Shown piece by piece: positions 63,712-64,000 of a DNA stretch of 64,000 nt (positions are counted from its first letter, which is position 1; every line of letters starts with the position of its first letter). The DNA is from Stenotrophomonas panacihumi. Its GTDB lineage: Bacteria > Pseudomonadota > Gammaproteobacteria > Xanthomonadales > Xanthomonadaceae. Made by a program: the position numbers and the translations under genes. The notes under the pieces were generated by a model. That model had not been told where the DNA came from and did no database searches. It saw only the letters and a list, made by a program, of their open reading frames with translations. The stretch lies in contig NZ_LLXU01000056.1 of the NCBI RefSeq assembly GCF_001431645.1, positions 1 through 64,000 on the forward strand. Direction: 5' to 3'.

Positions 63712-64000
63712 GTGACCTCGATCAAGCAGGAAGACCTCATCCAGAGCGTCGCCGACGCGTTGCAGTACATCAGCTACTACCACCCGGTCGACTACATCAA
63801 GAACCTGTCCGCCGCCTACGAGCGCGAACAGTCGCCCGCGGCCAAGGACGCGATCGCGCAGATCCTGATCAACTCGCGCATGTGCGCCGAGGGCCACCGC
63901 CCGATCTGCCAGGACACCGGCATCGTCACCGTGTTCCTCGAGATCGGCATGAACGTGCGCTGGGACGACGCCACGATGGGCGTGGAGGACATGGTCAACG
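63712..64000 (+). CDS. Class I fumarate hydratase, 3'-truncated by window edge
   Basis: The first 96 codons of an iron-sulfur fumarase that interconverts fumarate and malate in the TCA cycle. The translated start is VTSIKQEDLIQSVADALQYI, and SRMCAEGHRPICQDTGIVTVF (about 61-81) holds the conserved Cys of the 4Fe-4S site and the PICQDTG motif. It begins at GTG 63712, with TAAAAT (63672-63677) as a possible -10. The rest lies beyond the window. Confidence 0.9.
   Translation, partial: MTSIKQEDLIQSVADALQYISYYHPVDYIKNLSAAYEREQSPAAKDAIAQILINSRMCAEGHRPICQDTGIVTVFLEIGMNVRWDDATMGVEDMVN

Overview
The window is a high-GC gammaproteobacterial chromosome segment. Gene content and order (FimX, a TraB/GumN protein, gluQ, yeiH with a divergent LysR gene, uup, a RaxB/CvaB-type exporter, many small lipoproteins) point to the Xanthomonadaceae/Lysobacteraceae, close to Luteimonas, Lysobacter or Pseudoxanthomonas; I cannot fix the genus from sequence alone. 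I see no CRISPR array, prophage or intact insertion sequence. No gene-free stretch exceeds about 265 bases, so this is mostly dense housekeeping DNA with a few accessory patches.

Layout. 1-9.5 kb: DUF1684 and TraB/GumN proteins, the PHA genes phaR and phaB, gluQ, htpX, fimX, a BaiN/YhiN-type flavoprotein, YaeQ and a DUF188 protein. 9.7-20.1 kb: a cold-shock protein, a GST-selO-apt run, dbpA, yeiH with its LysR gene, uup and a long acyl-CoA dehydrogenase. 20.2-30.4 kb: envelope lipoproteins, a lipocalin, tRNA-Phe followed by a lower-GC patch with an orphan double-glycine-leader microgene and a small membrane protein, a TetR-controlled operon, a DUF1254 lipoprotein, cycA, a hydrolase and a barnase/barstar pair. 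30.6-39.3 kb: superoxide dismutase, a decayed endonuclease-fold protein beside an unusual endonuclease-fold/GH3 fusion, an M14 peptidase, a POT transporter and a rhomboid protease. 39.4-46.0 kb: small proteins, cfa and a MarR-FUSC-DUF1656-HlyD efflux operon. 46.1-52.6 kb: the bacteriocin module. 52.8-64.0 kb: an M3 peptidase, glutathione peroxidase, fpr, a sugar dehydrogenase, an ABC exporter, a BON protein, a DDAH-fold hydrolase, an ECF41 sigma factor with its carboxymuconolactone decarboxylase partner, and the start of a class I fumarase.

The most striking unit is 46.1-52.6 kb: an ABC ATPase/permease pair (candidate self-immunity), a 45-residue precursor with a textbook double-glycine leader and a four-cysteine core, a MauE-like membrane domain fused to a thioredoxin-like domain, an HlyD-type adaptor, and a C39-peptidase ABC exporter. 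It reads as a complete pathway: make a cysteine-rich peptide, oxidise it, cleave the leader, export it and protect the producer. A strong hairpin sits between the peptide gene and the export genes, and a perfect 11-bp inverted repeat overlaps the -35 of the putative promoter. A second leader of the same type lies 26 kb away beside tRNA-Phe without an exporter.

Other points of interest: an ECF41 sigma factor with two matching TGTCACG-N16-CGTC promoters (its own and its partner's), an EEP-GH3 fusion next to an EEP paralogue that has lost its catalytic residues, a perfect LacI-type palindrome on the start codon of that fusion, and several operator candidates (PhaR, TetR, LysR, Fur-like).
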